Shown here: in pieces, positions 1 through 12,834 of the stretch | How positions within the stretch are numbered: position 1 is the first letter of the stretch | Layout of the letters: every line of letters begins with the position of its first letter | NCBI GenBank assembly: GCA_003952965.2 | Contig: CM025851.1 | Span: 29,660,664-29,724,663, forward strand | Length of the DNA stretch: 64,000 nucleotides | Reading direction: 5' to 3' | From: Morella rubra | Lineage: Eukaryota > Streptophyta > Magnoliopsida > Fagales > Myricaceae | The notes under the pieces: model-generated | Database searches by the model: none | What the model was told of the DNA's origin: nothing | What the model saw: only the letters and a program-made list of their open reading frames with translations | Position numbers and translations under genes: made by a program

Positions 1-2150
1 CAAATCAAAATCTTTGAATTGTTTAATCTCTCCATTGTGAATATAATACGTGCCACTTCTTGTACAAAATAAATGAGGCACATTAAATCTTTTATATTCC
101 AGTTTTTTGCCATCACAGTAGAACTAAGGGTCAAGACCAAATAGAGTCCCTCAGTTTTCACCGTTTAATTACGATTGGTCCTCAAATGCGGCGGCTCGCT
201 GTCAGTCCTTCATGGCTAGAGACCACCCCTTCGAAGGAGAGCCCAGTTATACCCATCCCAGATGAGTTCGCAACCCAACCCCCTCCTCTTTGAGGAGTCG
301 GTACCTTTTTCTTTCTTATAGTTTTTGTTTTTATTTTTCGAAATGGTTCTAACTGATTTATTTTTATAACTTTTTTGTTTAGTCTACGTGAAATATAAAA
401 TTTTCGATCTCATAGTTTAAATTTATGTGGAATACATATATTAGCTTAGTATATAAAAGCCTGAGAGTTTCGACAAATAGTGAAAACTCAAGACTTCCAA
501 TAATCAGTTGTGATGGTGTTAAATATGTTCAAGCCCAACAGATGAGTAATGGCCGCTATCAAGCCTTCCTTCTTCTGAATATCAACTCTGCAAGACAAAG
601 ACAAAATGAGCAGAACTTCCCCGTGGGGTAAGTCTCCGATGCTTAAATTAGCAGTTGGAGAAAATAAGTTGAGGAGTAAATTCATCGTGTTTTTTAAATC
701 ACTTACCTGGGATTTATATACGTGGCTCCACATGCCCTAAGGGAGGAGATGGTAGTGGAGGAAGAGACGTGGCATGTAGTCCCCTGCCGCCTGCATATCT
801 CATTTTTAGTTGGTTGAGCTTTGACTCGAAGTCGGTGGGGGGAAAGAGTACTCCTGCACACGGTATATTGTGCGTCCCCCAATTTTTTCTAGATATTTTT
901 ATAATTTTTGTATTTGATATTTTTCCTTAACTCATTATTTTTTCTTCGTAAATTAAATTTGTTTTTTTATTTTACTGTTTAAAGTTTTATGATTTTTATT
1001 AACTTTTTAAAAAAATATATCCTGGATATAATTAATTACTCTTCTTATGTTTCCTTCTTATAACATTATTTTTTTATAATTTAATTATTTCATTTCATTT
1101 AACGTAAGTAGTTGCTTCACTATTTTTATACTACAATTAACTTTATTGAATTCTCCACGTTCAGTATTTTTTATATTACAATTAACTTTATTAAAGTCTC
1201 CTCATTTTTATTTTTCTCCTATTAATTGTGGTCATATTTTCAAGTTAAATTTTTTTTTCATAAATTTGTAAATTTTTTTTTTTAATATCAAACATGGTAT
1301 TGTTTATTTTTTCTAAATTTATTTTTTTTACTTTATAAATATTCAATATTTTCCTTTTAAGTAATTTTATAATCTAATAAATTTGTCAGTTAAAATTTAT
1401 TTCATTTTATTGTTAGTTTTTTAAATTTTTTTTCTTAATGCATTCTTTTAAAAAAAAATTCCTTGTCTAATCTAATAATACATTTGCACTGTTAATGTTT
1501 AAAATATTTTTACAATTTTATTATGATTTTTATTAAATTAAAATTTTCCTTTTTGTTTTTAAAATATTTATTTCTCTAACTATTTAAAAATATATATTTT
1601 CCTGAATTATATTTATTTTTTCTTCTTTACTTGAAATCTTACAGTTATATTTATCTTTTAAATTAGTTTTATTCATAATTTTAACTTTATCTATACTTTC
1701 ATTTCCTATTAATTTTGATAATATTATATAGTTAAAATTTGTTTTCAAAGAAATTTGTTACATTATTCTTTTTATATTCAACTTGGTAATGTCTGAATTT
1801 TTAATAAGAATATTACAAATTTTTATTTTAAAAAAAAAATCATTAATGTTGTAGAAATAGTGTTGTTGTAAAATTTGAGCTAGCGATATTTTGACCTATT
1901 TTACGAAAAATTAGTGATTTTTCATATATATTTTTGATTTCAAATTTTGAGAGTTTATGAAAAAGCCCACATTATGCTTAGTAAAAAAGAAAAAGCACAC
2001 ATTATACCAGCTCGAAATTCCCCACGTTTAGATCATACCTGCTAAAAAATGGCAACGACATTCCTAGTTTAGAGCTGTAGACTCTATTGAAATTAAATTT
2101 CTAAAATCTCTAATCTCATGGTAAAAGGACAGTTTTCATATCTGTGGTCC
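1..2150. other. AT-rich intergenic stretch
   Basis: I see no gene here. From about 880 to 1960 the sequence is dominated by A/T runs with frequent stops in all frames. The short open frames near 425-733 have no recognisable domain and overlap on opposite strands, as expected by chance. Confidence 0.6.
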
Positions 2151-5100
2151 TACAGAAGAAACCAACTCAATCAAAACGCTGTACCAAACCACCTTTAGTA
2201 GTAGTTGCGCACCAAAACCTATGAAGTAGTGTTAACAGAACAAAGGAAAATTCCATTCTGGGAAGGACAGAAGCATTTAACCAGATTACAAGCAAGTCAA
2301 CCCAATGAAAGAAAGCCGTAATCAAAACTATATGGGTAAACCATACAAGCAATTAAATTGTCTAAACATTATGGTACCACAAATCAGCAAACCATCAGAT
2401 GTCCTGCAGATCAACCTGTTGCAACCTCTACTATCAAACCTCCAGAACCAAAGGCTATGTAGCTACTAAACAAGCATTACGAAGGCAAATTATACAACTG
2501 GATCGATTACCTTAAAAGTATTAGGCAGAGTTAAATAGAGAGAGAGGAACACAACTTAAGTCCAAGGAACCTTAATTGTATTAGCACTCATAGCTACAGA
2601 TATTAGAAACCGTGAAGCATAAAACCCAGTACAAGCCGACAGATGGAAAAATTGGAACCTTTAACTCCTCCGCCATAGAGTAGAAACCAAAACATCTAAA
2701 TCTCTGGAACTGGCAAACAACAATAATGAAAGTGCAGCTACAGAACGAACCAGGACAAATACACCAAACTGTAGTAAAAAGAAGGAGTGCACCAAAATCG
2801 ATTGGATAAATCAGAAGACACTTTTAGATCCGACCAAACTTCTCAGCAACATACCAGAAAGGACAGAATCAACAAACTCTGCTGCTCAAACACAAGAATC
2901 CCCTTGATCAACCATAATCGAGTCACAAACTCTGATGACTTACTGCTCACCTTCAACCAATAACGCTGGAACTTCCAAATTCCAGCCCCTATTAATACTG
3001 GATGATTAAGAATAAAGGCCACAAGTCCAATTGTTAAGAGGGAAGATTTTCTCCATCAACAAAAAAATTATCTACATCAACATGCGGAAAAATATCCCAA
3101 CATTCAACAAAGAAAAGTTTCCCCGACAACAATAATTTATTGGAAGTAATGCTAATCTGTAGAGTAAGATGTTCCAACAAATGAGCAACAACATTAAGAA
3201 GAAAATCTTCACCAAAACCAAGCACCTCCTGAAAATTCCAATAACCTCCTTGTTTACGGTGCAAAAGCAAGTCTTCCCTGGCAACCAAAATCAGGTCCAT
3301 AAATTTTAGCAGATTAGTGTCCAAGACCAGTAAACGTCATCGCTAGATTAAACTCCAAACTGCGTATGAGGATACCAACAACGATTTCCCAAAAGCTTCA
3401 CAGATACTGGAATGCCAACAAAAGATATCACAGGCCCAAGTCTTGTTAAAACCAGAACAAAGATTTCATTATGGGTAGAAGCAAACAACAAGAACACAAG
3501 CATATTACATGGAGTGTGATTTGTTCGTTACACCAACGTGGTAAAGCGCTAAACAAAATTCTTCTTTCATATCCTGAACTCCTATCACGTAAATCAGCAA
3601 TAACATGAGAAGCCCAAGTAGTGACTCAACAATGCGAGATAAATCCATATAATTTCAGAACTTCTAACATTCCATAACGGATAAGGAAAGAAACCCACAC
3701 CTATGCCTTTATGGGATTTGGAAAGCATCCAACTCTATCTTCCATACCTGCCCAATGACAACTAATCACAGTAATACTGGCACACCAAGCTATGAATCCC
3801 GAATTTGTAACAGACATCAATGCAGAAGAAGAAATTTGCACAACCCTGCCATTTAGAAAGCCAGCCAACCTTTTAAGAAAAGGACAGTTCACACATTGTG
3901 CAGCCTGCAGATGAAAACCCGATTGGTCTACTTTGGCCGAACCCAATGCTTGAAGAATAATTTTTCCCCACCAAAACCCTTCAAATACAAAAAGAAGACA
4001 CTGAAAAAGGAAAACAAAGGAGGGAAAAAAGGGCAAAACTATTCAAGATTGAGAAGCATGAGAAAGCAGAGGAAAAATAGAACCGAGATCCATTGTGATG
4101 CCTGACACCCAGATTGAGAAGAAGCAAGACAAAACAGAAAATAAAAAGTATGAGCCCAAGTGAAAAGCCGTTTGCGATGCCTGAGACCCCACAACCCCTA
4201 TAAACAAATTCAAGGATGTCGCTACTCTCCTAGGGTCCATCTCATCTGAAAACTTTTCCTGGTCCATTAGCATAACTAAATTTGAATAGGAAGAGACTCA
4301 GCATCAGGAGGAGTAAGCCCTCCTTCCCTTAAATTGACTTGGCTTTGCTGCACTCTGAATTAATCAAAAAGCCAATTTATTTTATTGGGCCAAGGAGGGG
4401 GCTGCGAATCCACTTGGAAGAAAGGATCACTGCCTAGGTAACGTGAGTTGGATAGAGAAGCAAGAGAAAACAGAGAATGAAAAAAGGGAGAGCCCCGAGT
4501 TAAAAAAGCATTCCATGTTGCTTGAGACACCGAAATTTATCTTTCAAACCAAGTAAATGCAACCTGACAATAAACACAATCCCAGCTCCAATTATCACAC
4601 ATCTTAAAAGACATCTCTATATCAAATTGTACGATTTAAGATCAAAGGAATAAACCAAAGAAAAGCCCAAACATGTATCGCTACCAAAGTTAGCAATAAC
4701 ACGAGAAGAAAAGGTACCGGTCCGTTCCTCTATAAACACTTGCCAGAACCAAAGTTATGAAGTTAAAAGCAAAGCATTGTGAAACTTATCGCGACAGTCC
4801 CATCAACCCTTGTCATCAAAGTCCAAGAAAGCCCTAAACAGTTCCTCCTGTAGTCATGTTAGCATCAAATTCATAGCTGTAGATACTTCATACCAAAAAT
4901 GCTGAAACCGTTATAAAGCAGATTGTCCACCAATAAAACACTTCTGAAAAGAGGGAGAATTCCGTGCAACAAAGGAACCTTAATTCTTCCATATAAAGTG
5001 CAGAAGAAAAGAAACCCAAACCTACAAATCTCTGAAGCTGCCCAACTCTATCTTAGATAACTGCCAAACGACACCACCGAATAAAAGATCCGCTAAATCA

Positions 5101-8100
5101 GTTATCTTAAGTTCTAATAAGTTGTGAGAGTCCTAGCAGTTGCACTTAAAAATAAGAACCAGGACAAACACACCACAGAAGCACCTTTGCTGGATTCCAA
5201 TGTAGAAATAAAGCACCAAAATCAATTAGAGAACTCAGATGATGAACAAGATTTCTTTCTTCCATCCAACCAAGCACTGCAGCATCATGAAAGGAAAAGA
5301 TGGAGAACGAACAAACTCTGCTGCTCAAACATGATAAGCCAAAATTAAATTTCCCCTTCCGAGAACATGGCAAACACATGATTTCAAACACCTTCCACAT
5401 CATAGGTCAGCTCATACAAATAACATGCACAGAAGCTAAACACGTATTATTACAGCCCAAAGAAGATTTTCCTTGACCAACCATACTACAGTCACAAACT
5501 GATGATTTACTGCTCAAAATCAACTGATTGCATTCCCATTTTGATTCGCAAATCATGCCAGACCTTCCAAGCTCCAACCCTCTAAGAACCGGATGCCTAA
5601 GAAAAGAGGTCACAGGCCCAATTGTCAAGGAGGGAAAAAAATCAAGAAAAGAAGAGAGAGGTCCACAGGGAGAAAGAGAGCTCATATCCCCAAACCATAC
5701 TCCATTTACCAAGTACACAGAAGGCAACTCCAAATTAGCATTAGATTTTTCGTTTCAAATCCTATCAGAAGTGCAAGAATTTAAAAACCAACATCCAATG
5801 GTATGCTATGTATCCAAAATGAGAAGCAAAGATCTTGTACCTATGAAACCCTAGCTATGTATACAAACCACACAAATTATACTGGAACACTCGCCCTCAC
5901 CCCTACATAACTATGAAAGAAACAAAGCCATGTATAACTATGAAAGAAATACAGCCATGTGCTGGTTACTGAAAATATCTGGCTACCACTTTTAAGGATG
6001 AAGATACTCTTCATGTTTGCTCTTTGCCTGGACCTGCAACTTAAGGATGTAGAAACTCTTCATGTCTGCTCCAAATGCTACGTTCAAGTGTTAGAAGAGA
6101 CTAAATCAAGAGAAAGAGGGAGCTTATCACAATAGGTCCCAATCAACTCGTCACCCAACTCCAAGAACCCTAAAATGTCCTACCTTGCAGTTGCAGGTAT
6201 TGCATACCAATAAACATGAAATAATTTTTAAGCACGGTATCAATATTGGAAGACTCTTCTTAAACGAGGGAGAAATCCATTTAGCATTGGAACCTTAACC
6301 TTTCAATATAGCACACACAAGAAAAGAAACCCAAACCTAAATACATCCGAAGCTCCAGAACTCCATCTGAGACAACTGCCAAACAACAAATAGGGATAAA
6401 GATTTGACTCGCAAAAAAATGCAGAATGACCACACTAATGACGTCAAGTTGTAAGGAGCTGGAGAAGTGCAAGTATAGAAGAAATGAAAACCAGGGAAAA
6501 TATAAACCACACCACCGTTGCTAGATTCCAATGTGGTAAAGAGCTGTAGTGCACACACAAAATTACAATTCAGATAAGGAACAAGAGTTTGTTCAGGCAT
6601 CTGAACAATTATAAACAAAACAGAAAAAAAGGAAAGAGGAGGGACTAACAGATACTATCACTCAGACATAAGAACGCCCATATTTAATTCCCACCCCTGT
6701 GGAGATGGCAAGAACATACATCTTCCTCATCTACCGAATGCCCAGATTCCATCTGAAATCCACACAAACCAAGCACCAATTTGCAGATTCAAAGTCAAAT
6801 TGAACTTCCAAACACACAGTGATCAGGCCAGCCAACCTTACAAATAGAACAATTTCCATATTTGTGCCACCTCCAGCTGAAACCCTGATTGGTCAACTTT
6901 TCTGGAACCCAACCGCTTAAGAAGTACATAACTGAGATCAGATCAGGGCACACAATCCAACCTCCTATTATAACACATGAAAGGACACTCCACAGCAAAT
7001 TGTAATTTATAGGATGAAGAGAATAATCACAATAATTGGAAGGCTAAAGAAAAGCCTAGACACACCACCCCAATGGCTAGTTACTGGAAATATCTGCCCA
7101 CCACTTTTAAGGATGAAGATACTCTTCAAGTCTGCTCTTTGCTTGGACCCGCAACTTAAGGATGTAGGCAGAAACTCTTCATGTCTGCTCCAAAGGCTAC
7201 GTTCAAGTGTTAGAAGAGACTAAATCAAGATAGAGAGAGGAAGCTTATCACAATAGGTCCCAATCAACTCTCATCACCCGACTCCAAGAACCCTAAAATG
7301 TCCTGCCTTGCAGCTGCAGATATTGCATACCAATAAACAAGAAATAAGTTTTAAGCATGGTGTCAATATTGGAAGACTTCTTAAACGAGGGAGAAATCCA
7401 TTTAGCATTGGGACCTTAACCTTTCAATATAGAACACACAAGAAAATAAACCCAAACCTAAATACATCCGAGGCTCCCCAACTCCATCTGAGACAACTGC
7501 CAAACAACAACAAATAGGGATAAAGATTTGACTCGCAAAAAAATTTAGGATGACCACACTAATAACCTCAAGTTGTAAGGAGTTGGGGAAGTGCAAGGAT
7601 AGATGAAATGAAAACCAGGAAAAATATACACCACACCACCGTTGCTAGATTCCAATGTGGCAAAGAGCTGTAGCGCACACAAAAAATTACAACTCATATA
7701 AGGAACAAGAGTTTGTTCAGCATCTGAACAGACTTATTTAAAACAAAACAAAAGGAAAAGAGGAGAGACTGATATTACTACTCAGACATAAGAACACCCA
7801 TATTAAATTCCCAAATCTTGTGGAGATAGCAAGAACATCTTTCAAACATCTTCCTCATTATACTGAATGCCCAGATTCCATCTGAAATCCACACAAACCA
7901 AGCACCAATTTGCAAATTCAAAGTGACATTGAACTTTCAAACATAGTGATCGGGCCAGCCAACCTTACAAAAAAGGAAAATTTCCATATTTGTGCCAACT
8001 CCAGCTGAAACCCTGATTGGTCAACTTTTCTGGAACCCAACTGCTTAAGAAGTACATAACTGAGATCAGATCAGGGCACACAATCCAACTCCCATTACAA

Positions 8101-8400
8101 CACATGAAAAGGCACTCCACAGCAAATTGTAATTTATAGGATGAAGAGAAAAATCACAATAATTGGAAAACTATAGAAAAAGCCTAGACACCCCACCCCA
8201 ATGGCTAGTTACTGGAAATATCTGGCTACCACTTTTAAGAATGAAGATACTCTTCATGTCTGCACTTTGCCTGGACCTACAACTTAAGGATGTAGAAACT
8301 CTTCATGTCTGCTCCAAAGGCTATGCACGTTCAAATGTTAGAAGAGACTAAATCAAGAGGGAGACGGAGCTTATCACAACAGGTCGCCCAACTCCAAGAA

Positions 8401-8732
8401 GTCATAATCATCTGACTGAGCACATCTTCAGGTAGGCAAATTTGCCAATGATTCACAGAACTGCAGAAACAGAATTGGCAGTTGCAGACATAACTAATAT
8501 TGGAAGGAAGGTTGCTAATAGGTCAAACAACAAATTAGCCTACATAAATTTATGTTCCCAGGAGCTATTGCATCATTCAAATAACAGCGAGACCACACAA
8601 TCAAATGCTTCACCCTCTACAGAGTTCCCAATTGATGGATCAGAACAGGCTACCAATCGACTTTCAACTGATCTTGTCATTTTAGAAGCTCTTAGAAACA
8701 CCGCCCTAGTGTCTGATTCTCCTCCAAATAGT
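8401..8732 (+). pseudogene. Coding-like insert inside one repeat unit
   Basis: Compared with neighbouring units, the phrase 'actccaagaa' / 'cctaaaatgtcc' is interrupted here by about 330 unrelated bases. The insert is open on the plus strand for about 109 codons, from ATG at 8442 to the stop at 8771. The residues are Ser/Thr/Asn-rich, including a segment reading LSTDLVILEALRNT followed by SDSPPNSP, which looks like a disordered exon of a real protein. A 'cttcag' acceptor-like site precedes it at about 8427. I cannot identify the donor gene. Transcription is unlikely to give a stand-alone protein; a captured exon fragment fits best. Confidence 0.4.
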
Positions 8733-10067
8733 CCTAAAATGTCCTACCTTCCAGCTGCAGATATTGGATAGCACAAAACATGAAATGGTTTTAAGCACAG
8801 TGTCAAAGTTGGAAGACTTCTTAAATGAGGGAGAAATCCATTTAGCATTGGAACCTTAACCCTTCAATATAGAACACACAAGAAAAGAAACCCAAACCTA
8901 AATACATCCCAGGCTTCCCAACTCCATCTTAGGCAACTGCCAAACAACAACAAATAGGGATAAAGATACGCAGGATGACCACACTAACAACATTAATTTG
9001 GAGTTAGGGAAGTGCAAGTATAGAAGAGATGAGAACCAGGGAAAATATACACCACACCACCGTTGCTAGATTCCAATGTGGTAAAGGGCTGTATGGCAAT
9101 AACATACATCTTCCTCATCATACCGAATGCCCAAATTCCATCTGAAATCCACACAAACCAAGCACCAATTTGCAGATTCAAAGTGAAATTGAACTTCCAA
9201 ACACACAGTGATCAGACCAGCCAACCTTACAAAAAGGACAATTTCCATATTTGTGCTACCTCCAGCTGAAACCCTGAATGATCAACTTTTCAGGAACCCA
9301 ACTGCTTAAGAAGTACATAATTGAGATCAGATCAGGGCACACAATCCAACTTCCCATTATAACACATGAAAGGGCACTCCAAAGCAAATTGTAATTTATA
9401 GGATGAAGAGAATAATCACAATAATTGGAAGGCTAAAGAAAAGCCTAGACACACCACCCCAATGGCTAGCTACTGGAAATATCTGGCTACCACTTTTAAG
9501 GATGAAGATACTCTTCATGTCTGCTCTTTGCTTGGACCCGCAACTTGAGGATGTAGGTAGCAACTCTTCATGTCTGCTCCAAAGGCTATGCACGTTCAAG
9601 TGTTAGAAGAGACTAAATCAAGAGAGCCGAAGCTTATCACAACAAGTCCCAATCAACTCTCCTCGCCCGACTCCAAGAAAACCATTAAATGTCCTACCTT
9701 GCAGCTGCAGATATTGGATACCACAAAACATGAAATAATTTTTAAGCACAGTGTCAAAGTTGGAAGACTTTTTAAATGAGGGAGAAATCCATTTAGCATT
9801 GGAACCTTAACCCTTCAATATAGAACACACAAGAAAATAAATCCAAACCTAAATACGTCTGAGGCTCCCCCAACTCCATCTTAGACAACTGCCAAACATC
9901 AACAAATAGGGATAAACATACGACCCACAAAAAAAAAAAAAAACAGGATGACCACACTAATAACGTTAAAGTTGGAGTTAGGGAAGTGTAAGTATAGAAG
10001 AAATGAGAACCAGGGAAAATATACAACACACCACCGTTGCTAGATTCCAATGCGGGAAAGAGCTATA

Positions 10068-10590
10068 GTGCACACAAAAAATTACAACTCAAATAAGGAA
10101 CAAGAGTTTGTTCAACATCTGAATAGACTTATTTAAAACAAAACAAAAGGAAAAGAGGAGGGACTGATACTACAACTCAGACATAAGAACGTCCATATTA
10201 AATTCACAACTCATATATGGAACAAGAGTTTGTTCAGCATCTGAACAAAAGAAAAGAGGAACTAACAGATACTACTACTGACATAAGAACGCCCATATTA
10301 AATTCCCAGCTCCTGTGTAGATGGCAAGAACATATTTCTAACATCTGCATCATACTGAATACCCAGACTCCACCTCAAAATACAAAAAAAAAAAAAAACA
10401 ACACCACCCAATTTGTAGATTCAAAGTGAAATTGAACTTCTAAACCAGGAAAATATACACCACACCACCGTTGCTAGATTCCAATGAAAGAGCTATAGTG
10501 CACACAAAAAATTACAACTCAAATAAGGAACAAGAGTTTGTTCAACATCTGAATAGACTTATTTAAAACAAAACAAAAGGAAAAGAGAGA
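10068..10590. repeat. Dispersed direct repeat of ~90 bp, spacing 431 bp
   Basis: The segment starting at 'gtgcacacaaaaaattac' near 10068 recurs almost base for base at 10499, including the following 'aaggaacaagagtttg' and the AAAC-rich end. It marks a partial duplication at the ragged end of the young tandem block. Confidence 0.8.
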
Positions 10591-11106
10591 CTTACACAAA
10601 CAGGACAATTCCATATTTGCGCCACCTCCAGCTGAAACCCTGCTTGGTCTACTTTTAGTTGGAACCCAATCGCTAAAGAAGTACATAACTGATATCAGGA
10701 ATAAAAGTCTTCTTCAACAGCTCAACAGACTTCTAAACAAAATAGAAGAGAAAAGAGATTAACAAACTCTTCTACACTCTTTTACTCAGACACAAGAACA
10801 CCTCCAATCAAATTCCTGCCTCTGTCAAGATAGAAAGAACATAATTTCTACACTTTCTATCATACCAAATGGATAGGCCCCAATTCCATCTGAAATCGAC
10901 AAAATCCAAGCACAAATTTGCAAATTCGTAGTGAAATTCAACAAGCCAATGATCAGGCCTAGCCAACCTTACAGAAAGGAGAGAGAATGCATACTTGTGC
11001 TGCCTCCAGATGAAAACCTCATTGGTCTACTTTAGTGGCCATAAGAAGCTTTTTAGCCCACAACCCATTTGTTTAAGTAGCAAGGAACATAATCACGTTC
11101 AATCTT

Positions 11107-11251
11107 CCAAGCATAATATGAAACAAAGAAAAGACAGCTCTCAGATATCCCCCAAAGGTCCATCGCATTAAGCTAGTCCAAGCATAACATGGAACAAAGA
11201 AAAGACATTAAGCTGCTCAGTTATCCCCAAAGTCCAATGCATTAAGCTGGT
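11107..11251. repeat. Local tandem duplication, period ~71 bp
   Basis: Two copies begin with 'ccaagcataa' at 11107 and 11178 and continue through 'acaaagaaaagaca', a 'tatccccaaag' phrase and 'gcattaagct'. The copies differ by several substitutions and a short indel. Confidence 0.7.
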
Positions 11252-12504
11252 CCTATAGAAGCCTAGGTTTGACACAGCCCATACCAGGAAAAGATAGGAC
11301 TCCCAAGCACTCGGTTGGATGCCACATAACCTGCCACACACTTAGTGCCCCACAAGCATGATCCCCTCTTAATTGAATCAACATTGCACTAACCAAGCTC
11401 CAATTATGACAGATGATTTAGAGGCATCTCCACAAATTGTAAGATAGAGGATCAAGAGGATTACCATTCAATGCTACCCGAATGCCTAGTTGGGGAAAAA
11501 TATCTAAACCAATACTTCTCACTTGATCCCACCACTTTAAGGAAGAAGAAAATATTCTCGCTCAACTGTTATTACACTTTCAAGAACAAAAGTTATGCAA
11601 TAACAAGATAAGCATTGAGAATGAAAATTATTCAATCAGAAAGATTAACCTCAAATTATTAGGGAAAGGATAAATCAAGAAAGAACTTATCATAACATGA
11701 CCCAATCAATCATGATCGCCCAAGTCCAAGAAAAACCTGAAAGATTCTTAGCGTAACTCTAGATATTGAATACCGCAAAGCCTGCAACTGTTATCAACCC
11801 AAAGTGTCCAACAATGGAATACTTCTGAAAAGAGGGAGAAATCCATACAACATGGAAGGCAGAAGAAAATAAATCCCAAGCACATACATCTCTGGAGCTG
11901 CCCAACTCTATTATAGATAACTGCCAAACAACAATTGCTCACTGAATACAAAATCGACCAGCATAAAAACGTTAAATGGCCAAACTAATAACCCTAAGTT
12001 CTACTGAGTTGAGAAAGTGCAAGTATAGAAACAAGAACCAGGGCAAACATTCACCACCATGGCACTATTGCCAAAATCCAATGGGGTAAATAGCTGTAGT
12101 GTAGAAAAATCAATTAAATCAGGTAAGTGTGGGTTTAACATCTTTAGAGACTTCTATAAAGAATACAAGCAAAAGACAAGGCATTTACAAACTCTGCTCC
12201 TCAAGCACGAGAACACCCAAATGAAATTCCCACCTCCCATGGAGATGGAACACATCTTCCTCATCATAAAGAATAGACAAGCCCAAATTCCATCTGAAAT
12301 TCCTAAAACCCAAGCACAAAATTTGCCAATTCTCAGTGGAAGTAACCGTCTAAACTAATAGTGATTAGGCTAGCCAACCTTAACAAAATGGACACTTGTA
12401 CAAATTTTTGCCGCCCCAAGATGAAATCCCAATTGGTCTACTTTGCTGGAACACAAAGCCTTACAAAGCATTTCACACGAAAACCCACAAAGTAAATCAT
12501 GTTA

Positions 12505-12834
12505 AGGCCATGTTTGGTTAACGATTAAAAACCTTTTCTTATGTAAAAAATATTTTCCAATCCAAACATGATTTTTTTACACACAAAACATTTCAATCTT
12601 CAATAAAATTTTCTACCTAATCATTGAAATCAATTTATGTAACAAAAATCTTCGTCCAAACATACTTTTTTACTCTCACATTCTCCAACGGAATAAATTT
12701 CAAGAACTTTTCTCTTCACAAAAATCATGTGAATCCCACCATTCACACAAACACATAAAAAAAACATATCTCAAAAATTTTTCTTAATCATTACAAAAAA
12801 ATAAATGTTTTCAAAACAAAACAAAAAATAGCCT
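12505..12834. mobile_element. MITE-like AT-rich insert
   Basis: About 330 bases beginning 'aggccatgtttggttaa' and ending 'aaaacaaaaaatagcct' have weak inverted ends (AGGCCAT against AGGCTAT) and interrupt an array unit. The phrase 'cacgaaaacccac' lies on both sides (about 12477 and 12851). The interior is AT-rich and non-coding. The neighbouring octamers 'taaatcat' and 'taaatctt' could be a diverged 8-bp target duplication, but the boundaries are not consistent with the inverted ends. A hAT-type MITE is possible but not proven. Confidence 0.3.

Larger units (their letters stand above)
5964..10600. repeat. Young tandem block of ~1.1-1.26 kb units
   Basis: The anchor 'ggaaatatctggctaccac' and the following 140 bases recur at about 5964, 7078, 8206 and 9468, giving periods near 1114, 1128 and 1262. 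Copies look nearly identical over long stretches, unlike the flanking diverged units, so this block was amplified or homogenised more recently. The third unit differs in two ways: it has about 330 extra bases at 8401-8732 and lacks about 190 bases near 9090. The fourth unit is incomplete and its end is internally duplicated. Confidence 0.85.
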
